Source: an uncultured Collinsella sp. (GTDB taxonomy: Bacteria > Actinomycetota > Coriobacteriia > Coriobacteriales > Coriobacteriaceae). From it: a DNA stretch of 20,375 bases. Position 1 is the first letter of the stretch, and every line of letters starts with the position of its first letter. Below are positions 14,281 through 20,375 of the stretch, piece after piece. The stretch is from the NCBI GenBank assembly GCA_900546115.1, contig URBQ01000039.1:1-20375 (forward strand), given 5' to 3'. The position numbers were made by a program, and so were the translations under genes. The notes below the pieces were generated by a model. That model was given only the letters and a program-made list of their open reading frames with translations. It was not told the DNA's origin and did no database searches.

Positions 14281-15351
14281 CTACACCGGGCACGCCACTG
14301 TAGGCAAGCCTCGTCGCTCGTCAAAGCCAAAGACGATATTGGCGCACTGGACCGCTTGGCCCGCAGCGCCCTTGCACAGATTGTCGATGGCGCCCGTCGC
14401 CACCAGCACGCCCGCGCGCTTGTTGAGCGCGAGGCCAATCTGGGCAGCGTTGGTGCCGACGACCGAAGCCGTCTTGGGCTGCTGGCCGGCATCGAGCACG
14501 CGCACAAAAGTGCGACCGGCGTAGAACTGCTTGTAATGGTCGACGACATCCTCAAGAGCCAGCGTGTCGAGAGCCTGCGGCGCGAGCGGCAGCGTCACCG
14601 TGGAGAGCAGACCGCGCTTGAGCGGTGCCAGGTGCGGGGTAAAGACGACGCGATCGGTCAGGCCAAGGATTTGCTCAATCTCGGGCGTGTGGCGATGCTT
14701 GCCCACGCCGTAGGCCTCCAAGTTCTCGTCGGCGCTGCAAAAATGGGTGCGGGCGTTGCAGGACTTACCGGCACCCGTCACGCCGCTAATGGCATCGACA
14801 ATCACGGGGCCGTTCTCGGCCACCCAGCCCGCGCGCACGGCGGGCGCGGCGGCAAGGCTCGTTGCGGTGGGATAGCAACCGGCGCAGGCGACCAGCACGG
14901 GTTTGCCGTCGGCATGGTCGGATGCGGCGGTCTCCAAGTCCTGGCAGAACAGCTCGGGCAGACCGAAGGCACGGGTCTTGAGCAGCTCGGGGCTCGTATG
15001 CTCGGCGGCATACCAAGCCTCAAAAACGGACGCGTCGTTCAGACGGTAGTCGGCCGAAAGATCAAAGCAGGAGACGCCTGATGCAAGCAGCGCGGGCACC
15101 TGTGCCATGGCAGCCGTGTGCGGCACGGCCAAAAAGACCGCGTCGCAGTTCTTGAGCTCAGGGGCATCATGCGTCGTAAAGACAAGATCGCTTACGCCGG
15201 TGAAGCTCGGGTACACCGCAGACAACGGCTGGCCGGCATCGGCGTTGGACGTAATGGCAGCAAGTTCAAACTCGGGATGACCGAGGACGAGGCGAATGAG
15301 CTCGGCTCCGGCATATCCACCCGCGCCGACGATTCCAACCTTCAAAGACAT
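14281..15351 (-). CDS. argC: N-acetyl-gamma-glutamyl-phosphate reductase
   Basis: This 356-residue NADPH-dependent enzyme reduces N-acetylglutamyl phosphate to the semialdehyde, the third step of arginine synthesis. It has the nucleotide-binding motif GAGGYAG (9-15), AVPHTAAM, FDLSADYRL, the catalytic Cys159 in ACAGCYPTA, SGVTGAGK, and HRHTPEI with the conserved histidine. The ATG at 15351 follows AAGGAG at 6 nt. It is the first gene of the argCJBD operon and is preceded by a candidate operator. Confidence 0.97.
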   Translation of the reverse strand: MSLKVGIVGAGGYAGAELIRLVLGHPEFELAAITSNADAGQPLSAVYPSFTGVSDLVFTTHDAPELKNCDAVFLAVPHTAAMAQVPALLASGVSCFDLSADYRLNDASVFEAWYAAEHTSPELLKTRAFGLPELFCQDLETAASDHADGKPVLVACAGCYPTATSLAAAPAVRAGWVAENGPVIVDAISGVTGAGKSCNARTHFCSADENLEAYGVGKHRHTPEIEQILGLTDRVVFTPHLAPLKRGLLSTVTLPLAPQALDTLALEDVVDHYKQFYAGRTFVRVLDAGQQPKTASVVGTNAAQIGLALNKRAGVLVATGAIDNLCKGAAGQAVQCANIVFGFDERRGLPTVACPV

Positions 15352-15436
15352 ATCAGACTCCTTGTCTGCGATTTATGCACCGATGCGCATTTCGCAGCGG
15401 TCGTTATGAAGTGGATTGAAACTTTAGCACCAAAAG

Positions 15437-15473
15437 ATGCATGAATACGTAAATGGCTTGCATATTCATGCAT
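15437..15473 (-). promoter_or_regulatory. Candidate operator upstream of argC (ARG-box-like inverted repeat)
   Basis: The arms ATGCATGAATA (15437-15447) and TATTCATGCAT (15463-15473) are perfect reverse complements over 11 bp with a 15-bp spacer. They lie about 90 bp before the argC ATG. TGAAT/ATTCA are the half-sites of ArgR boxes. The spacing is wider than a single classical box, so this could be two adjacent weak boxes or another repressor site. Confidence 0.5.
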
Positions 15474-15517
15474 TGAAACATTCCCGACACATTCGCTTGA
15501 AGGAATTGACAAATGGA

Positions 15518-15571
15518 GCGGGCCCCGTATTGACCGGCGCTCCTAACGGCGCCGGGCAATACGGGGCCCGC
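15518..15571 (-). terminator. Very strong hairpin ending the flavin operon
   Basis: The arms GCGGGCCCCGTATTG (15518-15532) and CAATACGGGGCCCGC (15557-15571) pair perfectly over 15 bp. After one mismatch the stem continues with CCGGCGC/GCGCCGG (15534-15540 with 15549-15555) to an 8-nt loop. It lies 37 nt past the last gene of the flavin operon and separates it from argC. The minus-strand tail (CCATTTGTC) is only weakly T-rich. Confidence 0.7.
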
Positions 15572-15608
15572 CCATGCGAAAACCAAGTTGTTAGGATGAG
15601 CCAGCTGG

Positions 15609-16019
15609 CTAGAGCTCGACCGGCACCCATTCGTCGTGATTGCAGATAAAAGCCTCGGGATCCTCGACGCTAAAGAAGACGAGCGTGGGGTCGTTAGGCC
15701 CCTCATAGTGCTCGCCCAGGTGCTCTAGATGCTTCCACCCGGCTTCGCGCATTTCGCCTAAAGCCCGGTCATCCAAGCCGGCACGCCCGCGCAAGATGAG
15801 CCAGCCATGGCCCGGCCACCAACTCGTGGCCTCAAAGCGCTGGTTTTGCAGCAGCTCTTGCCACACATCTTTGGTGCGCGCTGTTACAAACCACAGCTTG
15901 CCATCCTGGATCTGCGCAAACGAAAACGGACGCACATGAGGCTGTCCGTCAACGCTCGTCGCCAAATACCATGCCGGCACCGACGTCAGATACTCCAACA
16001 CCGTATTCAATCCGTCCAT
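15609..16019 (-). CDS. FMN-binding split-barrel protein, pyridoxamine 5'-phosphate oxidase (PPOX) type
   Basis: This 136-residue protein has the small beta-barrel fold that binds FMN or F420. Key segments are PAWYLATSVDGQPHVRPFSF (15-34), DGKLWFVTARTKDVWQEL and GHGWLILRGRAGL. It lacks the C-terminal arginine-rich region of true PdxH, so it is unlikely to be the vitamin B6 oxidase. Its substrate is unknown. It is a tandem paralogue of the next upstream gene: the two share WYLAT, VRPFSFA, DGKLWF, KDVW and LAFFSV-like blocks. It is last in the FMN-riboswitch operon, 51 bp after its paralogue, with AGGAGA 4 nt before the ATG. The context suggests it uses the flavin imported by RibU. Confidence 0.88.
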   Translation of the reverse strand: MDGLNTVLEYLTSVPAWYLATSVDGQPHVRPFSFAQIQDGKLWFVTARTKDVWQELLQNQRFEATSWWPGHGWLILRGRAGLDDRALGEMREAGWKHLEHLGEHYEGPNDPTLVFFSVEDPEAFICNHDEWVPVEL

Positions 16020-16070
16020 GTGTTCTCCTGGCGCTAGCTAATTCGGAACGGGTAGTTAATTTGAGACGCG

Positions 16071-16517
16071 CTAGAGCTCCAGGCGCTCCTCGCTGCCGTC
16101 GATATCACAGAAGCGCGCGGCAATGTTGCGGACCGAAAAGAAAGCAAGGCGGCCGTCGTTGGCACTCTCGTGTTCCTCGCCAATGCCCACCATGTGCTTA
16201 AAACCCGCTTGACGCACCTTGTCGCTCGCAACTGCATCATCCTCGAGCGCGGCCTCGCCGGTCAACACGATCCAACATTCTCCCGGCTTCCAGCCCGAGA
16301 GCTCAAACTTGGGATTCGCACTCAGCTCCGCCCACACATCCTTGTCGCGCGACGTGCAAAACCACAACTTACCGTCATCGACCATGGCAAACGAAAACGG
16401 CCTCACGCGAGGCTGATGCCCGTCGGCCACATCGGTCGTGGCCAGATACCACGCCGGAATGCGCCTGAGATACGAACAGGCGCGCTCAAGCTGAGCCGTG
16501 CGGTCGTTGTCGGTCAT
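16071..16517 (-). CDS. FMN-binding split-barrel protein, PPOX type (tandem paralogue)
   Basis: This 148-residue protein has the same fold as its downstream neighbour. It shows IPAWYLATTDV, QPRVRPFSFAMVDDGKLWF, SRDKDVWAEL and GECWIVLTGEAAL. The two proteins are collinear along their whole length, so local gene duplication is the simplest explanation, although they have diverged considerably. A flavin-dependent reductase or oxidase activity on a small molecule is typical of the family; no substrate can be named. The gene starts 30 bp after ecfT stops, and AAAGGGG lies about 5 nt before the ATG, so it is almost certainly transcribed with the riboflavin transporter. Confidence 0.88.
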   Translation of the reverse strand: MTDNDRTAQLERACSYLRRIPAWYLATTDVADGHQPRVRPFSFAMVDDGKLWFCTSRDKDVWAELSANPKFELSGWKPGECWIVLTGEAALEDDAVASDKVRQAGFKHMVGIGEEHESANDGRLAFFSVRNIAARFCDIDGSEERLEL

Positions 16518-16547
16518 AGGGACCCCTTTCTTGCGCTCGAATCGCGC

Positions 16548-17348
16548 CTAAACAAGTTGAAGATTGATGACAATGACGCAGATGAGCAGCAACGCCGTCA
16601 CCACCGCCGCCAACGCATCGCCGCGGCCAAATGCAAGCGCATGCAGACGCGTACGTCCCTGCTCGCCGTGATAACAGCGCGCATCCATGGCGGCCGAAAG
16701 CGTCTCGGCATGACGGAACACGCCCGTGAACAGCGGAATCGCCACGCTACCGAGCATGCGCACGCCGCCGAGCGGGCCACCCGTTACGCGTGCACCGCGG
16801 CTTGTCTGCGCGTCCGCCGTCTGCTTCATCTCGGTGGCAAACTGCGGCATAAAGCGCAGCGCTATACCCATGATCATGCCAAGCTCATGCGCAGGGAGCC
16901 CCACGCGCGCAAACGGTGCGAGCAGACGCTCAAAGCCCGCGGTGAGGTCGAGCGTGGGCGTGGTGAGCGTAATGGCGCTCATGCCGGCCATCATCAGGGT
17001 CAGGCGGCACGCCATAAAGGCGGCAGAACGCAGTGAGCCCTCGCTTATCTGCAGAAAGCCGAGCTGGCACAGGATGCGCCCACTCTGATCGGTAAACAAG
17101 TTGAGCACCGCGACCACGACGACAATTGCCAGCAGCGGCGCCATCGACGACAGAACGCGACGAGCCGGCACCCGGGACACGACATAGATCAGCACAACGA
17201 AAATTGCGACAGGGGCCAATCCGCGGAAGCCGCCGACGGTCAGCGTCGTGATCAAAAACACAAAGCCCAGGAGCAGCTTGGTGCGCGGATCCAGGCGATG
17301 GATCGCACTATCGCTCGGATAGTAGCTGCCAAACGAAAACGCCTCCAT
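16548..17348 (-). CDS. ecfT: Energy-coupling factor transporter transmembrane protein EcfT
   Basis: This 266-residue membrane scaffold couples the ECF ATPases to the substrate-binding S-component. It opens with the family-typical HRLDPRTKLL segment and has several hydrophobic helices. Two cytoplasmic coupling motifs, QTSRGA and MDARCYHG (the Arg motifs that contact the ATPases), lie in the C-terminal half. The ATG at 17348 shares one base with the ATPase stop (TGATG) and has GGAGG 7 nt upstream. An in-frame TTG six bases earlier is not needed. The overlap implies translational coupling. Since ribU heads the operon, this EcfT probably serves riboflavin uptake, but it could be shared with other S-components. 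Confidence 0.95.
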   Translation of the reverse strand: MEAFSFGSYYPSDSAIHRLDPRTKLLLGFVFLITTLTVGGFRGLAPVAIFVVLIYVVSRVPARRVLSSMAPLLAIVVVVAVLNLFTDQSGRILCQLGFLQISEGSLRSAAFMACRLTLMMAGMSAITLTTPTLDLTAGFERLLAPFARVGLPAHELGMIMGIALRFMPQFATEMKQTADAQTSRGARVTGGPLGGVRMLGSVAIPLFTGVFRHAETLSAAMDARCYHGEQGRTRLHALAFGRGDALAAVVTALLLICVIVINLQLV

Positions 17349-19252
17349 CAGCAACCCTCCTCTCGCGCGACCGTTTCGGATTTGGCCTTGTCCGAGACGT
17401 TAGAAGAACCGCCTGAGCGACCGATCGGCAAATCTGCCAACTCGTCGGCCAACGACTCAACCGTATAGAGCCCGCCGCGACGCAGCGGCACGCCCGCTTC
17501 CGCGAGCGCCAACGCCATGCGCTGGGCAGCGGGAACACCCAAGCCGATTGATTTAAGCTCATCCGCATGCGCAAAAACCTGAGCGGGCGTGCCCTCAGCA
17601 AACACCGTGCCCTCGTTCATCACGACAATACGATCGCAGCAATTGGCAAGGTCATCCATACTGTGTGAGACCATGACGACGGTCAGGCCCCCATGGTGAA
17701 GTCGATCGATGAGCTCCAGGAAATCACTGCGCGCCGCCGGATCGAGTCCCGCCATAGGCTCATCGAGTACCAGGACCTCGGGCTCCATGGCAAGCACGCC
17801 GGCAAACGCCACGCGCCGCTGTTGGCCACCCGAAAGCTCAAAGGGACTCTTGTCGCCGACCGTGGAAAGGTCGAGGCCCACGCGCGAGAGCGACGACTCG
17901 ACGCGACGGTCGACTTCATCTTGCGGCAAGCCAAGGTTGTGCGGGCCAAACGCCACGTCCTGCGTCACGGTTTCGGCAAACAGCTGACGCTCGGGATATT
18001 GAAACACCACGCCGACCTTGGCCTTAACCGCGGCGGCATCTTTCTTGTTTGCCAGGTCGAGCCCCAACGCGTAAACGGAACCCTCCTGGGGGCGAATCAA
18101 ACCGTTGAGATGCTGGACCAGCGTCGACTTACCCGAACCGGTATGACCTGCTAAGCCCAGGAACTCGCCGCGACGCACCGTCAGCGATACATCGCGCAGC
18201 GCCCACGGGCTGCTGGGGTCGTTTCCCCAGAGAGCCTGTTTGCTCGATTTGCCCGCAACGGCCGAGCGCTTATGCCAGCGGCGGCGCTCGCGGGCGCTCA
18301 GCGAGTAACTATGCGAGAGGTGCGAAATCTCGATGACGGGCTCCGACGCGGCTGCCCCGTCGGTTGCAGAGGAGGCGTTGTCGAGCACACGAGAATCGGA
18401 TGCAGAAGACCGCCCTGCGGTGTCTTCCCCACTCCGGTCGGCATATGCCTGCGCAATCTCGGCGACCATATCCACCTCGCGCACCTGCGCATGAACGGGC
18501 ACGCCCTTCGCACGAAGCGCCGTGCCCAAGCAGCACGACGCCGGCATATCCAAGTTGAGCTGCGCAAGTTCGTCCGCCCGTGTCAAGATTTCCTCGGGCG
18601 TACCGAGCATGGCAACGCGCCCCGCCCGAAATACCGCGACACGATCGGCCTCGGCGGCCTCTTCCATAAAGTGCGTAATCATCACGATGGTCATGCCGCA
18701 ATCGTGGAGCGCGTGGCAAGCCTTCATGAGGCCCTTGCGTCCACGCGGATCGAGCATCGAAGAAGCCTCGTCCAATATGAGCACGCGCGGTTCCATGGCG
18801 AGCACACCGGCAAGCGCCACGCGCTGCTTTTGGCCGCCCGAAAGCGCATGGGTCTCGTGGCGCTCAAAGCCCACCAGGCCCACGCCCTTCAGCGCCTCGC
18901 GTACGCGCTGCGCAATTTGCGCCGATGGCACGCCAAGGTTTTCGGGACCGAACGCAACGTCATCTTCGACAAGCGTTGCCACCAGTTGGTCATCGGGATT
19001 CTGGAATACCATGCCCGCGGTCGAACGAATGTCGTAGACCAGCTCGGGGTCGGACGCATCCATGCCGTTGATGCGCACCGTGCCCGCATCGGGCTGCAAC
19101 AGTGCATTCAGATGCTTGGCAAACGTCGACTTGCCCGACCCATTGCCACCGAGGATGCAGAAAAACTCGCCATCCTCGATGTTCAGATCGACGCCGTCGA
19201 GTGCCGACACGGCACCGTCATAGCTAAAGGAAACGCCCCGACACTCAATCAT
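17348..19252 (-). CDS. ecfA: Energy-coupling factor ATPase, two ABC domains fused in one chain (EcfA1-EcfA2)
   Basis: This 634-residue protein carries both ATPases of an ECF transporter. Domain 1 has Walker A GGNGSGKST (35-43), LSGGQ (137-141) and VLILDE (157-162) followed by ASSMLDP. Domain 2 has Walker A GHTGSGKST (369-377), LSGGQ (473-477), VLVLDEP (493-499) and switch His530. Both domains look catalytically complete. A low-complexity linker (about 270-303) joins them, and domain 2 has a basic insertion (about 317-348). In most species EcfA1 and EcfA2 are separate proteins. The start overlaps the end of ribU by four bases (ATGA), and the stop overlaps ecfT by one. Confidence 0.95.
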   Translation of the reverse strand: MIECRGVSFSYDGAVSALDGVDLNIEDGEFFCILGGNGSGKSTFAKHLNALLQPDAGTVRINGMDASDPELVYDIRSTAGMVFQNPDDQLVATLVEDDVAFGPENLGVPSAQIAQRVREALKGVGLVGFERHETHALSGGQKQRVALAGVLAMEPRVLILDEASSMLDPRGRKGLMKACHALHDCGMTIVMITHFMEEAAEADRVAVFRAGRVAMLGTPEEILTRADELAQLNLDMPASCCLGTALRAKGVPVHAQVREVDMVAEIAQAYADRSGEDTAGRSSASDSRVLDNASSATDGAAASEPVIEISHLSHSYSLSARERRRWHKRSAVAGKSSKQALWGNDPSSPWALRDVSLTVRRGEFLGLAGHTGSGKSTLVQHLNGLIRPQEGSVYALGLDLANKKDAAAVKAKVGVVFQYPERQLFAETVTQDVAFGPHNLGLPQDEVDRRVESSLSRVGLDLSTVGDKSPFELSGGQQRRVAFAGVLAMEPEVLVLDEPMAGLDPAARSDFLELIDRLHHGGLTVVMVSHSMDDLANCCDRIVVMNEGTVFAEGTPAQVFAHADELKSIGLGVPAAQRMALALAEAGVPLRRGGLYTVESLADELADLPIGRSGGSSNVSDKAKSETVAREEGC

Positions 19253-19839
19253 GCGCGGCCTTTGACCTGGTCCTTTTTAGGCGTGATGAGGTTGGAGACC
19301 GCCTTGTACACCGCAAGCGTCAACACCGAGTTAAGGACGGTCTTGATAAGGTTGAACGGCAGCACGGCAGGAATCATGAGCGGGGCGATCACATCGACCG
19401 AGCCATACCAGAACCATACGCCAATGGTAAGGTTTGCGACCATAGACAACGCCGTAGCGGCAATAACGCCGAACACTAGGCCAATCACGGCACCCTTATA
19501 GGTATGCATCTTCTGGTAGACGATAGCCGCGGGCAGAATGTAGCCCAGCGTGGCAACCAGGTTCATAAGCGCGCCGACCCAGTCACCCGTGGTGAGCGCA
19601 TGGATAACGATCGCCATAGCGGCAACAGCGGTACCGGCACCGGGGCCATACGCAAACCCGCACACCATCGCCGGCACCAGCGACGGGTCATACGTCAAAA
19701 ACGGCGCCGAAGGAAGGATAGGCAGCTGCACGTACATAAACAGGGCGCCCAAGGCACACATCAGCGCCATGGTAACGAGCTGTTTGGTGCTCCACCTATT
19801 CGTGTTCTCAAAATGGATATGCTGCGACTGTTCAGACAT
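19249..19839 (-). CDS. ribU: Riboflavin ECF transporter S-component RibU
   Basis: This 196-residue membrane protein binds riboflavin and works with the EcfA and EcfT proteins encoded next. It has about six hydrophobic helices. N-terminal segments QLVTMALMCALGALFMYV and FLTYDPSLVPAMVCGFAYGP resemble B. subtilis RibU, and so does PFNLIKTVLNSVL near the end. The FMN riboswitch directly upstream makes riboflavin the substrate with good confidence. The start is placed at ATG 19839, where AGGTGATC lies just upstream. An in-frame ATG at 19860 is part of the riboswitch core and has no ribosome site. It is the first gene of the ribU-ecfA-ecfT-PPOX-PPOX operon. Confidence 0.93.
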   Translation of the reverse strand: MSEQSQHIHFENTNRWSTKQLVTMALMCALGALFMYVQLPILPSAPFLTYDPSLVPAMVCGFAYGPGAGTAVAAMAIVIHALTTGDWVGALMNLVATLGYILPAAIVYQKMHTYKGAVIGLVFGVIAATALSMVANLTIGVWFWYGSVDVIAPLMIPAVLPFNLIKTVLNSVLTLAVYKAVSNLITPKKDQVKGRA

Positions 19840-19847
19840 AAGATCAC

Positions 19848-20036
19848 CTGCCTCTTTCATCCGGACTCTAACCGTTGGTACTGGGATCTCACCAGTTCAG
19901 CCGGCATGCGAACCAACGCACACACGGGTCGCGGACTCATCGGCTCGGCCGCAGGCACCTCGACTGCGCCACGGCACCCCTTTAGCACCGCCCGATTTAC
20001 CGCCAGTGGGGAATTTCACCCCGCCCTGAAACAGCA
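19848..20036 (-). promoter_or_regulatory. FMN riboswitch (RFN element)
   Basis: The minus strand shows the conserved RFN blocks in order: AGGGCGGGGTGAAATTCC, CACTGGCGGTAAAT, a variable arm, CTGGTGAGATCCCAGTACC, then CAACGGTTAGAGTCCGGATG and AAAGAGGCAG. TTTCA (20031-20027) and TGAAA (19859-19855) form the closing P1 stem. The ribU ribosome site starts within a few bases of P1, and there is no room for a terminator hairpin. Control is therefore probably translational: FMN binding would hide the ribosome site and lower riboflavin uptake. Confidence 0.95.
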
Positions 20037-20042
20037 ATTGCA

Positions 20043-20070
20043 AGTGTAGCACCAGTAGGCTTTCGCGCAA
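20043..20070 (-). promoter_or_regulatory. Promoter of the riboflavin uptake operon
   Basis: On the minus strand TTGCGC (20070-20065) and TACACT (20048-20043) are spaced by 16 bp. Transcription would start near 20036, exactly ahead of the riboswitch P1 stem. Confidence 0.6.
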
Positions 20071-20375
20071 GTATGCCAAGGGTAATTTATGGCGGGGGAA
20101 ACGCTCTAGAAATGCGGCCGGGACAGAGCAGCGCGACAATAACGTACCCGCCCATCCCAAAGTGCTGCGCTTTTCGCGGCAAAGCCGCGAAACAGCAAAA
20201 GGGAAAAGCCACCGCAACAACCACGTTCCCCATCCATCCCAAAGTAGCGCGCCTTTCGCGCAAAGCGCGAAACAGCGAAGGGGACACGTATCCCTATCGA
20301 CCACGTCCTTCTCCGCCCGCCGACCTCAAGGCCGTAAACGCAGGGAATCCGGGGGCGTGACGGGGGCTTCTCTCC
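20071..20375. other. Right-edge intergenic stretch without a gene
   Basis: Upstream of the flavin operon promoter I find no reading frame with a ribosome site and a recognisable product. The stretch carries two REP-like hairpin units and otherwise nothing I can name. A short open frame on each strand runs across the repeats and looks like an artefact of GC-rich sequence. Confidence 0.6.
20151..20280. repeat. Two REP-like hairpin units in tandem
   Basis: Each unit begins with CATCCCAAAGT and carries a compact hairpin with an AAA loop. One is TTTCGCGGC/GCCGCGAAA (20172-20192) and the other TTTCGCGC/GCGCGAAA (20254-20272). Each then ends in ACAGC and an A/G-rich tail. The stems differ by compensatory changes, which suggests that structure rather than sequence is kept. 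The units are about 82 bp apart in direct orientation. Confidence 0.65.

Noticed and set aside
15609..16517. True pyridoxamine phosphate oxidase (PdxH) for vitamin B6
   Set aside because: Both proteins are far shorter than PdxH and lack its C-terminal substrate-binding region; only the flavin-binding barrel is shared.
18272..19501. A 409-codon plus-strand frame opposite the ECF ATPase and ribU
   Set aside because: The minus-strand genes have full motif sets and overlapping start and stop signals; this frame is a high-GC shadow rich in Arg and His.
20073..20360. Short plus-strand frame at the right edge
   Set aside because: It consists of the two hairpin repeats translated; there is no ribosome site or recognisable domain.

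Overview
The window looks like a chromosomal segment of a Coriobacteriia actinobacterium, most likely a Collinsella-type gut anaerobe. I infer this from the moderately high GC content, actinobacterial gene styles (argCJBD cluster, fused ECF ATPases, cytoplasmic peptidoglycan-binding protein) and short palindromic repeats next to a tRNA. The genus is a judgement from pattern memory, not a database result.

Region 1 (1-7419) is a sugar-uptake island around one GntR/UTRA repressor of the TreR type (4025-4744, minus). On its left, all on the minus strand, lies a carbohydrate ABC importer: Tat-type solute-binding lipoprotein (2402-3718), two permeases (1460-2314, 621-1460) and an MsmK/UgpC-type ATPase that runs off the left edge (552-1). 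On its right, divergently transcribed, is a PTS permease (4969-7419) in which EIIC and EIIB of the alpha-glucoside (MalP/GlvC) type are fused to a complete HAD (Cof-type) phosphatase domain. Palindromes of the form TTGTNTNAAC occur in the promoter regions of all three units, so the repressor may control both importers. The EIICB-HAD fusion is the most unusual gene in the window: it suggests that uptake with phosphorylation and dephosphorylation of the sugar are built into one polypeptide.

Region 2 (7535-9718, plus) carries a trans-prenyl diphosphate synthase, a protein with two peptidoglycan-binding domains and no secretion signal, and a tRNA-Gln(UUG) with its own promoter and terminator.

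Region 3 (9719-10461) has no credible gene. It is packed with repeats: a duplicated tRNA-Gln 3' end, two direct repeats containing an inverted T-arm-like block, a GTGCCGGC palindromic element, an inverted pair of nearly identical 33-nt AT-rich sequences, and an unrecognised structured stretch just past argD.

Region 4 (10462-15351, minus) is the arginine operon argC-argJ-argB-argD, the acetylated ornithine route with ArgJ recycling the acetyl group. An 11-bp inverted repeat upstream of argC is a candidate operator.

Region 5 (15518-20070, minus) is a flavin operon: an FMN riboswitch, the riboflavin S-component RibU, a single-chain double ECF ATPase, EcfT, and two tandem FMN-binding split-barrel (PPOX-type) proteins, ending in a very strong hairpin. 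The right edge (20071-20375) holds two REP-like hairpins and no gene.
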